Source: CAWAMR01 sp963783095 (GTDB lineage Bacteria; Planctomycetota; Planctomycetia; Gemmatales; Gemmataceae). Taken from it: a stretch of 64,000 nucleotides of DNA. The notes beneath the pieces were generated by a model. It was not told the DNA's origin. It saw nothing but the letters and a program-made list of their open reading frames with translations, and ran no database searches. Position numbers and translations under genes: made by a program. The DNA is taken from NCBI GenBank assembly GCA_963783095.1, contig CAWAMR010000020.1, positions 186,001 to 250,000 of the forward strand, written 5' to 3'. Each line of letters starts with the position of its first letter. The stretch's first letter is position 1. Shown in pieces: positions 1 to 9,835 of this stretch.

Positions 1-70
1 CAAGTTCCAAGTTGAAGACCGTTAACCCTTCGGGTTTGCAACTTGGAACTTGGAACTTGAAACTTGGAAC
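1..70. repeat. TTCCAAG/CTTGGAA long hairpin repeat, copy 1
   Basis: Left arm (CAAGTTCCAAGTTG) and right arm (CAACTTGGAACTTGG) are complementary and enclose AACCCTTCGGGTT, itself a small hairpin with a C(UUCG)G tetraloop. It lies directly after the pgk stop codon on the minus strand, so it could act as a 3' end hairpin for that transcript. Same family as the copies at 39499, 43615 and 47438; the left edge may extend beyond the window. Confidence 0.8.
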
Positions 71-73
71 TAA

Positions 74-1270
74 TTAGACCGTATCGATCTGCTTCAGCGA
101 CTCAAAGGGTTTGCCCTCGACGTAGGCCAGGAACGCGCCGCCGCCGGTGGAAACGTGGCTCATTTTTTTATCGAAGCCAAATTGCTCCACGGCTTCCGCC
201 GTTTCGCCGCCCCCGACCACCGTTACCGCACTGCTTGCCGCCATCGCTTCCGCGATCCCTCGTGTGCCTTTGCTGAACGCAGGCTGCTCGAACCAGCCGA
301 CCGGACCGTTCCAGATCACGGTTGCCGATGCCTGGATGCGCTCGGCATAAAGGGCCAAGGTCTTTGGGCCGATGTCCACCCCTTCCCATCCAACGGGGAT
401 GGCTCCCTCGACGACTTTCGTCTGAGTGAAATCATCCGATTTACAGACCAGCGAGTCAACGGGTAAAGTGATTTTCGTACCAACCTGGGGGAGCAACTTA
501 CCGGCCTCGACGATTTCCGCCTCATCGACCTTCGTACTGCCGACATCGATGCCCTGGGCCTTCATAAAGGTGTAGGTCATCTTGCCGCCGATCAGGAGAT
601 GATCGACCTTCGAGAGCAAGGTATTGATGAAATTGATCTTATCGGAGACCTTGGCTCCTCCCATGATGCCCAGCAGAGGTCGTTTGGGCGAACCCATCAA
701 CCCATCGATGATCTCGAGTTCTTTTGCCACCAGAAAACCAACGACGTGCGGTTTCCCAACCATCGAGCGCGGCACTGCGACCATGGACGCATCGTGATCG
801 TTGTGACAAGTGCCGAAGGCATCGTTGACGTAGATGTCGCCCAGTGCCCCGAGTTGCGCGGCAAAGTCGGCGTCGTTTTTCTGTTCGCGCTTGTCGAAAC
901 GCAGGTTCTCCAACATCAAAACTTCGCCCGGCTTCAGAGCACTTGCCGCCGCGGTTACTCCGGGACCGACGACTTCATTGCCGGCAAGCCTCACGGTTCG
1001 ACCCAGCAATTCACAGAGCCGCATGGCAATTTTATCGGTCTTGAGCAGGGCATCTTTGGCGGGGTCGCCGCTGGGTCGGCCGACGTGCGTCATGGCGATG
1101 ACCGAACCACCCTGATCGAGCACATACTTGAAGGTCGGCAGCGCAGCGCGAATGCGTCGATCGTTGCTGATGGCACCGGTCTTTTTGTCGAGCGGGACAT
1201 TGAAGTCCACGCGCATCAGGACGCGCTTGCCTTTGAGGTCGATCAAATCGCGGAGAGATTTCTTGGCCAC
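74..1270 (-). CDS. pgk: Phosphoglycerate kinase
   Basis: Cytosolic glycolytic kinase interconverting 1,3-bisphosphoglycerate plus ADP and 3-phosphoglycerate plus ATP. Family motifs are present in order: RVDFNVP at residues 20-26 (substrate binding), GGAKVSDK, GGKMTYTF, WNGPVGWFE and GGGETAEAV (nucleotide and phosphate-binding loop). I chose the GTG at 1268-1270, preceded by GAGGAA five bases upstream. It gives 398 residues, the usual PGK length; an upstream ATG would add an Arg/Pro-rich tail translated from a palindrome. It follows gap on the same strand with a 79-base gap, so a gap-pgk operon is likely. Frame intact. Confidence 0.97.
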   Translation of the reverse strand: MAKKSLRDLIDLKGKRVLMRVDFNVPLDKKTGAISNDRRIRAALPTFKYVLDQGGSVIAMTHVGRPSGDPAKDALLKTDKIAMRLCELLGRTVRLAGNEVVGPGVTAAASALKPGEVLMLENLRFDKREQKNDADFAAQLGALGDIYVNDAFGTCHNDHDASMVAVPRSMVGKPHVVGFLVAKELEIIDGLMGSPKRPLLGIMGGAKVSDKINFINTLLSKVDHLLIGGKMTYTFMKAQGIDVGSTKVDEAEIVEAGKLLPQVGTKITLPVDSLVCKSDDFTQTKVVEGAIPVGWEGVDIGPKTLALYAERIQASATVIWNGPVGWFEQPAFSKGTRGIAEAMAASSAVTVVGGGETAEAVEQFGFDKKMSHVSTGGGAFLAYVEGKPFESLKQIDTV

Positions 1271-1283
1271 GTGTTTCCTCACG

Positions 1284-1340
1284 CGGGGCGCGGGATGCGG
1301 GCGCGGGCGCAGAATTCTCGCGCCTCGCATCCCGCGCCCG
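1284..1340. repeat. GC-rich palindrome between gap and pgk
   Basis: Arms GGGGCGCGGGATGCG (1285-1299) and CGCATCCCGCGCCC (1326-1339) are complementary, with further GGCGCG/CGCGCC pairing inside. It fills the gap-pgk spacer and would form a very stable hairpin in the operon mRNA. A related GCGGGATGCG...CGCATCCCG palindrome lies at about 22252-22310. Confidence 0.7.
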
Positions 1341-1349
1341 CGTCCCGAT

Positions 1350-2395
1350 TTATGCCTTATCAATCATAAACTTCAACAAATCGACGCAACGATTGGAATA
1401 TCCCCACTCATTGTCGTACCAACTGATCAACTTGAAGAAATTGCTGTTTAACTCGATGCCGGAGCCGGCGTCGAAGATGCTGGAGTTTGCATCGTGGATA
1501 AAGTCGCTCGAAACGACTTCGTCCGGGGTATAGGCCAGAATCCCTTTCAAATAGGTCTCGCTGGCCTTCTTCATCAGCTCGCAGATTTCCTTGTAACTGG
1601 TTTTCTTGACCGTCTTTACCGTTAGATCGACCACCGAAACCGTTGCCGTGGGCACCCGAAAGGCCATGCCGGTCAACTTCCCTTTCACTTCCGGAAGCAC
1701 CATCGACACCGCACGGGCTGCTCCGGTTGCGGCAGGAATGATGTTCATTGCCGCGGCACGTCCACCCTTCCAATCTTTTTTGGAGGGGCCGTCAACGGTC
1801 TTCTGCGTCGCGGTGTAACTGTGGATCGTCGTCATCAGACCTTCATCGATCCCCAATCCTTCCTTCAACAAGACATACACCACGGGTGCCAGGCAATTGG
1901 TCGTACAACTCGCGTTGGAGATGATGCTGTGTTTGGCGGCGTCGTATTTGTCGTTGTTGACGCCCATGACGATGGTAATGTCCTCGCCCTTGGCGGGGGC
2001 CGAGATGATCACTTTCTTCGCGCCGGCGGCAATGTGTCCCTTGGCCTTTTCCGCTTCGGTGAACAGTCCCGTCGATTCGATGACGTATTCGACGCCTAGT
2101 TCCTTCCACGGCAATGCGGTCGGGCCTTCCTTGACGGCCAAACACTTGATCTTGTGTCCGTTGACCACGAGAACATCGTCTTCGACGACGCTCGGCGACG
2201 ATTTTTCGCTGGTCACGCTGCCGTTGAATTTCCCTTGAACCGAGTCGTACTTCATCAAATACGCCAGGTTATCCGCCGGTACGAGATCGTTGACCGCCAC
2301 GACATCAAAGCGCTTGCCGAGCAAACCTTGCTCGACGAGCGCGCAAAGACCAATCGGCCAATTCTTCCGAAACCGTTGATTCCGACTTTGATCAT
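1350..2395 (-). CDS. gap: Glyceraldehyde-3-phosphate dehydrogenase, type I (one frameshift)
   Basis: NAD-dependent glycolytic dehydrogenase; cytosolic. The protein starts MIKVGINGFGRIGR (Rossmann NAD-binding start), then has the catalytic Cys motif SNASCTTNCLAP and the C-terminal WYDNEWGYSNR signature. One base appears to be missing near 2344: after the codons for GRLVF the frame changes, and reading TTT-C-GCGCG would restore the expected continuation ALVEQGLLGKRFDVV. Everything downstream is conserved, so a sequencing or assembly indel is more likely than gene loss. Start ATG at 2393-2395. An array of 8-base repeats lies about 85 bases upstream of the start. Confidence 0.93.
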
Positions 2396-2480
2396 TAGAG
2401 AGACACTCCAGACGAGCGAAATAGACATCCCATCCGTTTGCTCATAACCTATAACCAATCGCACTAGTCGCCAACCTGTT

Positions 2481-2606
2481 GACAAGGTGACAAGGTGACA
2501 AGGTGACAAGGTGACAAGGTGACAAGGTGACAAGGTGACAAGGTGACAAGGTGACAAGGTGACAAGGTGACAAGGTGACAAGGTGACAAGGTGACAAGGT
2601 GACAAG
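2481..2606. repeat. Tandem array of 8-base unit GACAAGGT, about 16 copies
   Basis: Perfect head-to-tail GACAAGGT units run for 126 bases. Complementary units (CACCTTGT) follow at about 2682-2732, so the RNA could fold back on itself. On the minus strand it is translatable into a low-complexity SPCHLVTL repeat that should not be annotated as protein. The same unit recurs at 28633-28748. Confidence 0.95.
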
Positions 2607-2747
2607 CAACGAGCGTATCTTTGAATGTTGATCTTCAATTAACCCGATGCAAAGTTTTGTCCGCGCTATTTTCTCACCATGTCACCTTGTCACCTTGTCA
2701 TGAATGCCCGAGTCACCTTGTCATGAATTACGAAAAGAGGTTTTTCC

Positions 2748-3737
2748 ATGTCTCAGACCATTCGCGTTGCTGTAACCGGTGCTGCCGGCCAGGTTGCTTA
2801 TTCGATTTTACCCCGCCTTGCCTCCGGTGAGGTATTTGGTGCCAATACCAAAGTGATTTTGCAGCTATTGGAAATTACTCCGGCATTGCAGGCGCTGGAA
2901 GGTGTGGCCATGGAACTGGAGGATTGCGGCTTTCCCACGCTGGCGGGAATCGAGTTCACGGACGACCCCAACAAGGCATTTGCAGGCTGCAACTATGCAC
3001 TATTGGTCGGAGCAGCTCCCAGGAAGCAGGGTATGGAGCGCAAAGATTTACTGGGTATGAACGGTAAGATTTTCGTCGGTCAGGGGCAGGCCCTGGCGAA
3101 AAACGCTGCGTCGGATGTTCGGATTCTCATCGTGGGTAATCCGTGCAACACGAACTGCCTGGTGGCTTATCGCAACGGCAAGGATATTCCTCTGGAACGC
3201 TGGTCGGCCATGACGCGCCTCGATCATAATCGTGCCGTGGCAGCGCTGGCCAAGAAAGCCGGCGTGCTCAACGAAGCCGTGACGTGCGTCACGATCTGGG
3301 GAAATCACTCCAATACGCAATTTCCCGATTTTACCAACGCCAAGATTCAGGGCAAACCCGCGACGGAGGTGATTACCGACCGCGTTTGGCTGGAAGGCAC
3401 TTATGTGCCCCAATGTCAAAGTCGCGGGGCTGCGATCATTGCCAAACGGGGACTGAGTTCCGCCTTCTCTGCGGCCAATGGGGCCATCGATCACGTCAAG
3501 GCGCTTCTCGCACCAACCCCGGCAAACGACTGGACGAGTTCGGCGATCGTATCGAACGGTCAATATGGCGTGCCGAAAGGGTTGGTATTCGGCTATCCCT
3601 GTCGCAGTGACGGCAAAGGAAACTGGACCGTTGTCGAGGGTCTGAAACTGGATGCTTTCGGCAAGTCGAAGTTCGACGCTACTCTCAAAGAATTGCTCGA
3701 AGAACAAGACGCTGTGAAAGAGTTGTTACCAAGTTAA
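2748..3737 (+). CDS. mdh: Malate dehydrogenase
   Basis: Cytosolic TCA-cycle enzyme oxidising malate to oxaloacetate with NAD. The 329-residue protein has the N-terminal dinucleotide-binding loop TGAAGQVAYS (residues 10-19), the substrate and catalytic segment RLDHNRA with Asp159, and the catalytic His187 in IWGNHSNTQFPD. Length and features match the cytoplasmic-type MDH group (MDH type 2), not the LDH-like type. Start ATG is preceded by AAAGAGG. The frame is intact. It is divergent from gap-pgk, with the GACAAGGT repeat array in the shared upstream region, and is followed by a palindromic repeat at 3745 that may end the transcript. Confidence 0.96.
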   Translation: MSQTIRVAVTGAAGQVAYSILPRLASGEVFGANTKVILQLLEITPALQALEGVAMELEDCGFPTLAGIEFTDDPNKAFAGCNYALLVGAAPRKQGMERKDLLGMNGKIFVGQGQALAKNAASDVRILIVGNPCNTNCLVAYRNGKDIPLERWSAMTRLDHNRAVAALAKKAGVLNEAVTCVTIWGNHSNTQFPDFTNAKIQGKPATEVITDRVWLEGTYVPQCQSRGAAIIAKRGLSSAFSAANGAIDHVKALLAPTPANDWTSSAIVSNGQYGVPKGLVFGYPCRSDGKGNWTVVEGLKLDAFGKSKFDATLKELLEEQDAVKELLPS

Positions 3738-3744
3738 ATCCTCA

Positions 3745-3862
3745 GCACGTAGGATAAGCGTCTCGCTTGTCCGATGGTCGGAACGACCAAAGTTCACCAA
3801 CTTCCGGGGTCGGCTCATGGCGCTGCAATCAAACGGACAAGCGAGACGCTTATCCTACGTGC
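3745..3862. repeat. GTAGGxTAAGCGTCTCGC inverted-repeat element, copy A
   Basis: A 118-base element with about 29-base near-perfect inverted ends (GCACGTAGGATAAGCGTCTC at left, its complement at right) around a unique core. Same family as 30347-30436 and 62295-62385. It lies just after the mdh stop codon. Confidence 0.85.
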
Positions 3863-3897
3863 AGGGGATTTGGCTCTACTAACTGGGAGGTTCGTCC

Positions 3898-5330
3898 ATG
3901 CCCATTTCCGAGACTTACCGTGTGGAAGAACTCGACGAAGCTTCACGCACCTATTTGCGGGAAGCGCGGGAACGTCGAGGACATGGTCTGCCGGGGCTTT
4001 TTGTACCGAAAAACAACCCCTTACCCGTCATCTCGCTGATTTTCGGTATCGGCGTGCTCATCGCGACTTTTCTTATCGCGTTCCCGCCCATTCACGAGCC
4101 GTTGGCAGAAGCAATGCTCCAGACGGGTGGTCTTCTCCTGGGTGGATGGTGTGTTCTCGCGGCGTTCCGGATGTGGGGCGCGGTCAGTTCCGGCAAGAGC
4201 CTGGGCCACTTCATTTTCGCCGATTCCGAGTATCTCTGGGAATGCAACGGCTCCACGGTTGTGGTCACCGACCTGTTCGGCGTGATCCGTGCCAATGGCA
4301 CGCATCACTCCTCGAATGAGGGCAACTACACGAAGACGGAAATTACCATCTGGCTCGACGGCGGGACCAAGACTCTTAACGTCACCAATCAGGAACGTGC
4401 CGAGCAACTGGTTTATTTTCTCAGTGTCTTACCCGGCTTACGGCAAAAGGATGCCTCCGCTGAAGACGAAGCACCCCGGAATCGCACGCCTGCACAGATC
4501 GGTGCCATCGCATCCGAATGGGCGCGGGGAAACGATGTGCCGAGCAATATCGGCCTGGATCGACTCGAACTCGATGTAAAGGAAATTCCGCAGCCTGCCC
4601 GGACAGGAACCCCTTCGTCGGGACTAATTCAGTGTCTGATCATCCTGGCGCTCGGAGTGGGCGGCGTGTTTTTGTTCAAGACACTTAATTTGCCCTGGCG
4701 CGACGACGCGATCTTCGAGCGCATTGGGCAGATTCGACACGAACCTTCGCGTGCGCCGTTGTTGCGCCTACCTTGCCGATGCGCAACACCCGCCATCGGC
4801 CCGAGGCGCAAAAGATGCTGGATCGAATCTACGATGACGCCCTGGCTCGGATCAAGATGCCGATGGGTCCAAAACAAGTCGCCGATCCGGAGTTGCAGGG
4901 CGCATTCACCGATTTGATGCAGGCGGTGAGGGGATACGCGCAGCCGATCCTGTCGGTCGGGGTCAAGGGGCCTGGAAATAATCCCAAAGCTTCCCAGGTC
5001 GAACAGGTCCAGACTATTTTCCTTGGGCAGATTGAAAAGACGCTGGGCGAGCAAGTGATCGCCCTGATGAAAGCTCCTGAAGACAAGCCCGGCTTGATCG
5101 ACGTTTCATGGGAATTTGAAGACCCGAAGGAACAGGTTGGGCAAGGAACGATTCGCTGGACGATTTCGTTCCGAAAGAAGCCGGATGATCCTCCAGTAAC
5201 CATTGAACGCCGGACGCCCCAGAACGCGGGAGTGGATCGGGGAACTCAGGTTCTCAAAGGCGCCGACGCGGTAGCGCAGATGATCGTGGGCAACACGCCT
5301 GCGCCACCTACGCCAAAAGAGGACTTTTGA
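3898..5330 (+). CDS. Uncharacterised membrane protein (one frameshift)
   Basis: Not recognised. The start ATG has a strong GGGAGG ribosome site seven bases upstream. The N-terminal half has a charged cytosolic lead, two hydrophobic segments (about residues 41-64 and 77-96), a polar domain of about 120 residues, and a third hydrophobic segment (about 242-261, LIILALGVGGVFLFKTL). Near 4765 the frame shifts; the second part encodes a soluble domain with MLDRIYDDALARIKMP and ends at the TGA overlapping the start of the kinase gene at 5330. Joined length is about 477 residues. The two halves could be separate genes, but the second lacks its own ribosome site. Function unknown; membrane-anchored with a C-terminal extramembrane domain. 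Confidence 0.6.
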
Positions 5331-6337
5331 TGAGCGAGTATCAGATTTGCGGGCTGGGCAATGCCATCGTCGATATCTTCCTCGAATTGAACGACTCGCG
5401 AATTCGCCGCGCTGGGCTTTCGAGCGCGGCACGATGCGGCTCGTCGAATCGGCTGAGCAGCGCGAGCTGCTGGCCCGCTTTCACGGTCGGGAACCCCGGC
5501 TGGTTAGCGGCGGCTCGGTCGCCAATTCGATCATCGCCTTTTCGCAGCTCGGCGGCGATGCGGCTTTCATCGGCTGCGTCGGCGACGATCGCTACGGACT
5601 GTTCTACGAGACCGAGTTCGAGGAACTCGGCATCGACATCGGCAACCCGGTCGATCGTCGGCGAGACGACCGGCACCTGCGTGTGCATCATCACGCCGGA
5701 CGCCGAGCGAACCATGCGCACCTGTCTGGCCGTTTCGAGCCATCTCGCGGACCGGCACGTGGACGAGGAGCGCATCAAGAATTCCGAATGGCTGTTCATC
5801 GAAGGCTACGTGTTCGCCAACCCCCACACCGGCCAGGGTGCGGTCCGCGAGGCGATCAAGCTGGCCAAGACAGCACGGCGTCAAGATCGCCCTGACCTGC
5901 TCGGATGCGTTCATCGTCAACGTCTTCGGCGATGCGTTCCACGACGCGCTCAAGCAGACCGACCTGCTGTTCTGCAACGCCAGCGAAGCCGGCGCGGTGA
6001 CGCAAGAGCAGCCACGGCCGAGGAAGCGTTCGCCAAGCTCAAAGACATGGTTCCCTCCTGCGTCGTGACGGACGGCCCGCACGGCGCCTACATCCGCCAT
6101 GAGGGGTCGAAGTGCACGTGCCGGCCTTCCCGTGCGACCCGAAGGACCTGACCGGCGCCGGCGACATGTTCGCGGGCGCGTTCCTCTACGGCATCACGCA
6201 CGGGATCGCGCCGTCAAGAGGCGGCGCGAGCGGCGTGCTTCCTGGCGATGAAGGTCATCACCCAGATCGGCGCCCGGCTGCACCACGGCACGCGGCAGTT
6301 CTGGGACTCGTCTATGACATCAGACACCAGGGAATGA
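5330..6337 (+). CDS. PfkB-family carbohydrate/adenosine kinase (several frameshifts)
   Basis: Ribokinase-fold sugar or nucleoside kinase. Pieces in different frames line up in family order: MSEYQICGLGNAIVDI (N-terminus), VSGGSVANSIIAFSQLGGDA (substrate-binding glycines), SEWLFIEGYVFANP, LLFCNASEAGAVT, SCVVTDGPHGAYIRH and DLTGAGDMFAGAFLYG, which carries the GAGD anion hole and catalytic Asp. About six frame changes are needed, yet total length (about 335 codons) is normal for the family. It overlaps the previous stop by one base (TGATG), suggesting coupling. The region looks more GC-rich than its neighbours. Substrate cannot be fixed; adenosine-kinase-like is the closest look. Either a pseudogene or an error-rich assembly patch; I favour the latter. 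Confidence 0.8.
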
Positions 6338-6414
6338 TTCGTCACTGGAATCATGGTTCACCAGGGTGCACCGTGTGCTGAGTTGTCCGTTGGCTTTCTC
6401 TTTTGGAGTGAGTT

Positions 6415-6815
6415 ATGTGGTTTCACTTGCCGGTGCTTATGTTAGGATTCGCGGTCCTGGGGAGCGGCGCAGTCCAAGCCAACAAGCGAAAAAAGACCCC
6501 CCAAAAGATGTCGCCATTGAGTTTGAGAATATGGCTGACGCCAAAGGCCAGAAGGTCGTGCTTGGCCCGGTGTCCGCCAAACGATTTCGTGAAACTGTTA
6601 ATGGCAAAGTGTCCGATTTCGACCCGAAATTCCTGAAGAAGTCGAGGCCAATGGGCCTGTTTGTAGAGGGAAAGGAAAAGTACGAATTCCATGTCGACAT
6701 CCTTGTCCATGTGTCGAACAAGGGGATCAAAATCTGGTCAAGCAAGTTGACCCGCGAGCTGACGGAAGCCATGCTAAAGGAGGATGGAAGCTGGAAAACC
6801 TTGCTGGCCAAGTAG
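6415..6815 (+). CDS. Small exported protein, unknown function (one frameshift)
   Basis: Not recognised. Start ATG at 6415 has GGAGTGA upstream and opens with a signal peptide (MWFHLPVLMLGFAVLGSGAV, then an Ala cleavage region). The frame then changes between about 6470 and 6505, where A6 and C6 homopolymers occur, into a reading of about 105 residues containing FENMADAKGQKVVLGPVSAK and ending in DGSWKTLLAK. Joined length is about 133 residues. It is probably a small periplasmic or secreted protein, rich in Lys and Phe. The homopolymers make an indel error a simple explanation. Confidence 0.6.
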
Positions 6816-6860
6816 CAAGTTCAAATAAAGACAAACTTTCACGTCGTCGCGGAGAAACTC

Positions 6861-7459
6861 ATGGCTCGCATTCGCACTTTCATCGCCGTGGCTCTTGATG
6901 AAACCGTTCGTAGCCGGCTGTTGGCACTCAACAGAAGCTGGCACAAGATGCAGCGGATGTAAAGTGGGTCGAGGAAGAGAATTTGCACATTACGCTGCTG
7001 TTTCTGGGCGAAGTGGCAGAACTCGATCTCGTGCCGATATGCCGGGTCGTTGCCAGGACCGTGAAGGAGATGGAGCCTTTTAACCTGGAGATACTTGGTC
7101 TTGGAGCTTTTCCGAACGCTCGACGCCCCAAGACACTCTGGGCAGGGGTCGGTGACGGAGCGGATGCGCTGCGGGCGATTCATGCCGCGCTGGAACCCCC
7201 TCTCATGGAAATGGGCTGTTATCGCCGCGAAGAGCGTGCCTATACGCCGCATCTGACCCTGGGCCGACTGAATCGAGAAGATAGCGCGGGAACATGGGGG
7301 CCGATCATAACCAAACATGCCGACTGGCAAGGGGGCGACACGACGGTGGACGAAGTGCTGGTCATGAGCAGCGAATTGAACCGTGGTGGGCCGGTTTATT
7401 CCATCATAGCACCACCCACTGGCTGGTGTCACACTTCCGGACGAAGAGTAGTAGGATAA
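6861..7459 (+). CDS. thpR: RNA 2',3'-cyclic phosphodiesterase (LigT/ThpR family, one frameshift)
   Basis: 2H phosphoesterase that opens 2',3'-cyclic phosphates on RNA (and ligates tRNA halves in vitro). Both catalytic HxT motifs are present: HITLLFLG and HLTLGR, with family spacing. The N-terminus MARIRTFIAVALDETVRSRL begins at an ATG at 6861 behind GGAGAA; after LLAL one base is missing (near 6930) before QKLAQDAADVKWVEEEN restores the family frame. Reconstructed length is about 199 residues, typical. Soluble, cytosolic. No operon partner is evident, though the direction matches its neighbours. Confidence 0.85.
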
Positions 7460-7510
7460 AGGGGTGGGTATTCGCAGGGACCGGAATTACCAATCGCAAG
7501 GATCATCAAG

Positions 7511-7761
7511 ATGAACACTTCCAATTGGACCGAAGCCGATTCGATCCGAGCACAAGAAATCTGGTCGCAATATCAGCAAGCCCACGATGTATCGGCAAAA
7601 GTAGGACAGACCGTCGGAATTGAGCCTGTCAGCGGCTGTATTTGGTTCGGCGACTCGATTCAGGACGTAATTGCTCAACGGGATGCTCGTGGTAATGCAG
7701 GCCCTTGTACTTCAGGCGCGTGGGATCTGAAACCTACTATCGAAAGGGAGGTCATCGTTGA
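7511..7761 (+). CDS. Small conserved protein upstream of retropepsin-like gene (one frameshift)
   Basis: Starts MNTSNWTEADSIRAQEIW and contains a VGIEPVSGCIWFGDSIQDVI segment. Near 7700 the frame changes so that PLYFRRVGSETYYRKGGHR follows, ending at a TGA (7759-7761) that overlaps the TTG start of the next gene. The short FRRVG-YYxRKGG tail is a pattern I associate with small genes preceding aspartyl-protease-like genes; that is recollection, not a search result. About 82 residues, soluble. The overlap suggests translational coupling with the next gene. Function unknown. Confidence 0.6.
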
Positions 7762-8144
7762 TCGAGGGTATTGTTGCGGAAGACGGTGTACCGTCATTTG
7801 ACGTGGAAATCGGTGGTCTTCAATTGCGGGCGATCATTGACACGGGATTCAACGGAGAATTGGAACTCCCGGAACGATTGCGACCGCATGTCAACTCCCA
7901 GTTCGTGGGACGGGCCACGTCACTTCTGGCCGCTAATCAGCGAGTTGAAGAAGATGTTTTTCTTGTCGATTTCCCATTCGATGGCAGCATCGTCCGAGTG
8001 CAAGCAACGTTTGTTGACGGCGAAGAGATTCTAATTGGCACAAGCATGTTCGAGTTATCAGCTCCGAATCGATTTTCCTTGCCGAACTGTTGTGATCGAA
8101 AAACCTTGATCGTTGCGCAGGGGCTCATCGCTATAGAAGCTTGA
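7758..8144 (+). CDS. Retropepsin-like (clan AA) aspartic protease family protein
   Basis: A single-domain, 128-residue protein with the aspartyl-protease active-site pattern LRAIIDTGFNGELELP (D-T-G) about residue 28, followed by a hydrophobic-hydrophobic-Gly element (EEILIGTSMF), as in retropepsin-like bacterial proteins that act as dimers. The start is TTG at 7758 with GGGAGG seven bases upstream; no ATG fits as well. It overlaps the previous gene by 4 bases (TTGA), indicating coupled translation. The substrate is unknown. The 3' end overlaps the convergent amidase gene by 14 bases. Frame intact. Confidence 0.75.
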   Translation: MIEGIVAEDGVPSFDVEIGGLQLRAIIDTGFNGELELPERLRPHVNSQFVGRATSLLAANQRVEEDVFLVDFPFDGSIVRVQATFVDGEEILIGTSMFELSAPNRFSLPNCCDRKTLIVAQGLIAIEA

Positions 8145-9478
8145 CTACCCGACGCTCAAAAGCGATGGCTCGCTCGCACCACGCCGCGTAACTGAGTAAA
8201 CGATCTTCGGACCACCGCTTGCTGGTTAGTTGAATGGCCAACGGCATCCCGTCATCGGTCCAGGCGAACGGCAACGACACCGTCGGCAATCCCGTATAAC
8301 TCCACGGGGAATTGAATGCGGGATCACCGGTTGTCGCCATGTCCGGTGCCGGCCCGGTCGTCGCAGGAGTGAGAAGCACATCGGTATTCTCCAGCAGTTC
8401 CTGCATCTCTTCTTCGAGATCGTCCCGATGCGAGCGGGTCCGCTTATATTCCGTCACCGGACAGGACAGTCCTTCGTCCAGCAGTTGCCGAATGCAAGGC
8501 GGATAATCGTCCGGATGCCGGCGAAGCCGGCTCTCGTGATAGGTTGCGGCCTCCACCGCCATGATGATGCGGTGCCGCTGAATCACTTCACCAAAGCCGG
8601 CCGGCGGTGCGATCGATTCGGGCCAAGGTTTTTCAGTTTCGAGAGCGGTGGTCGATCCGGTGACGGCGCTTGCCGCATGACTTGTTCCGCCCGCTCGTCG
8701 AAGAGTCCGCCGAAGCGGTGCAAGGTAAAACCCGGATCGGCATTGCGGGACAGAATCTGATCGATTTGCTGCACAGGGTCTTGCACGATCCCACGATGAA
8801 CGCCGGCGATGGCTCGATAAAGCAGTGCCAGATCCTGCACACCGTTCGCCATCACTCCGATATGATCCATGGTCGGTGCCAGCGGCACGACTCCATCGAC
8901 GCTCACCCGGCCAAAGGTCGGCTTGATGCCGTAAACTCCGCAATACGAAGCGGGCCTGGTGATGGAGCCTCCCGTTTGCGATGCCAGTGCTCCCAGACAC
9001 ATGCCACAGGCCAGGGCGGCCGCGGAACCCGAACTGCTCCCGCCGGGCGTTCGGGACAGGTTCCAGGGATTGCACGTCACTGATGGATCGAACGAGGCGT
9101 AGGCGGTCGTCACCGTTTTACCCATGAAAACAGCACCGGCACTGCGCAGACGCTCGACCACCGTGCAATCCTGGCGGGCAATGCTATTGGCCCAGAGCTT
9201 CGACCCCGCAGCGGTCGGCCAGTCGAAGACATCGAAGATGTCCTTCACAGCGATAGGAATGCCATGCAGGGGGCCGCGATAGTGTCCCCGTTCCAGCTCC
9301 TTCGTGAGGTTTCGAGCTTGTTCGCGCGCCTCATCGCGGGCAACGAAAACCCAGGCGCGAACTTTTCCTTCGAGTTCATCAATGCGCAAAGACACTGTTC
9401 GAGCAGATCGACGGGCGAGAGTTTTCCAGTCTTGATCGCCTCAGCTGCGCGAACGATGGTCCAAGGTTCGTTATCCAT
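8131..9478 (-). CDS. Amidase, AS (amidase signature) family (two frameshifts)
   Basis: Ser-cisSer-Lys amidohydrolase related to GatA. Seen in order: MDNEPWTIVRAAEAIKTGKL, GIPIAVKDIFDV (catalytic Lys), RTPGGSSSGSAAALACG (cis-Ser loop), TGGSITRPASYCGVYGIKPT (nucleophile region) and, after a second frame change near 8620, GLPTVSLPFAWTDDGMPLAI. The first break near 9385 is repaired by one C (TTTCGCGC), giving CLSRIDELEGKVRAW. Length about 449 residues is normal. No gatB or gatC neighbours, so a stand-alone amidase (amide, peptide or nylon-oligomer type) is likelier than tRNA transamidation. Start ATG at 9476-9478. Confidence 0.88.
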
Positions 9479-9573
9479 ACGCGGAATACTCTTCGAGTGG
9501 GATTCAAAACCTGGTGACAAGACAAGGATACAGAGATTGAGCACCGCGGCATCAAAACTAGCAGATATGAGGA

Positions 9574-9648
9574 GCTTTCTCCCTCTCCCGGTACTCCAGG
9601 AGAGGGTCGCTTTTCCCTCACCCTAGCCCCCTAGCCCTCTCCCGGAGT
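9574..9648. repeat. CCCTCTCCCGG palindromic repeat
   Basis: CCCTCTCCCGGTACTCCAGG followed by AGAGGG forms a hairpin, and CCTAGCCCCCTAGCCCTCTCC follows. A related element lies at 59297-59405. Non-coding; lies between the amidase start and an inverted-repeat element. Confidence 0.6.
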
Positions 9649-9654
9649 GCATCA

Positions 9655-9795
9655 GTTTAGCCAAAGGCGAGCGTCGAGGCGTAAGCTCGACGTGGACTGC
9701 CACCACTCGTGCGCTTATTTTTCGCCGGTAACCCAACCGCTGTATGGTGACTGTCCACGTCGAGCTTACGCCTCGAGGCTCGCCTTTGGCTAAAC
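9655..9795. mobile_element. MITE-like inverted-repeat element, copy 1
   Basis: A 141-base element bounded by GTTTAGCCAAAGGCGAGC and its complement, with inverted arms of about 42 bases (up to CTCGACGTGGAC) and an asymmetric core of about 60 bases. Two more copies occur at 25283 and 34969, the former with its core in the opposite direction. No coding capacity for a transposase, so it would be non-autonomous. Confidence 0.85.
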
Positions 9796-9835
9796 AGGTA
9801 CCCGGATTACCGGAAGAGGGGATTAAACGGCATTC

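Noticed and set aside
599..1369. Long plus-strand open frame opposite pgk
   Set aside because: Antisense shadow of a highly conserved gene, with no family resemblance or ribosome site.
2406..2638. Low-complexity reading frame of repeated SPCHLVTL units upstream of gap
   Set aside because: It is the translation of the GACAAGGT array; not a protein feature.
5330..6337. Programmed frameshifting in the PfkB gene
   Set aside because: About six breaks in both directions without slippery sites; indels or decay explain them better.
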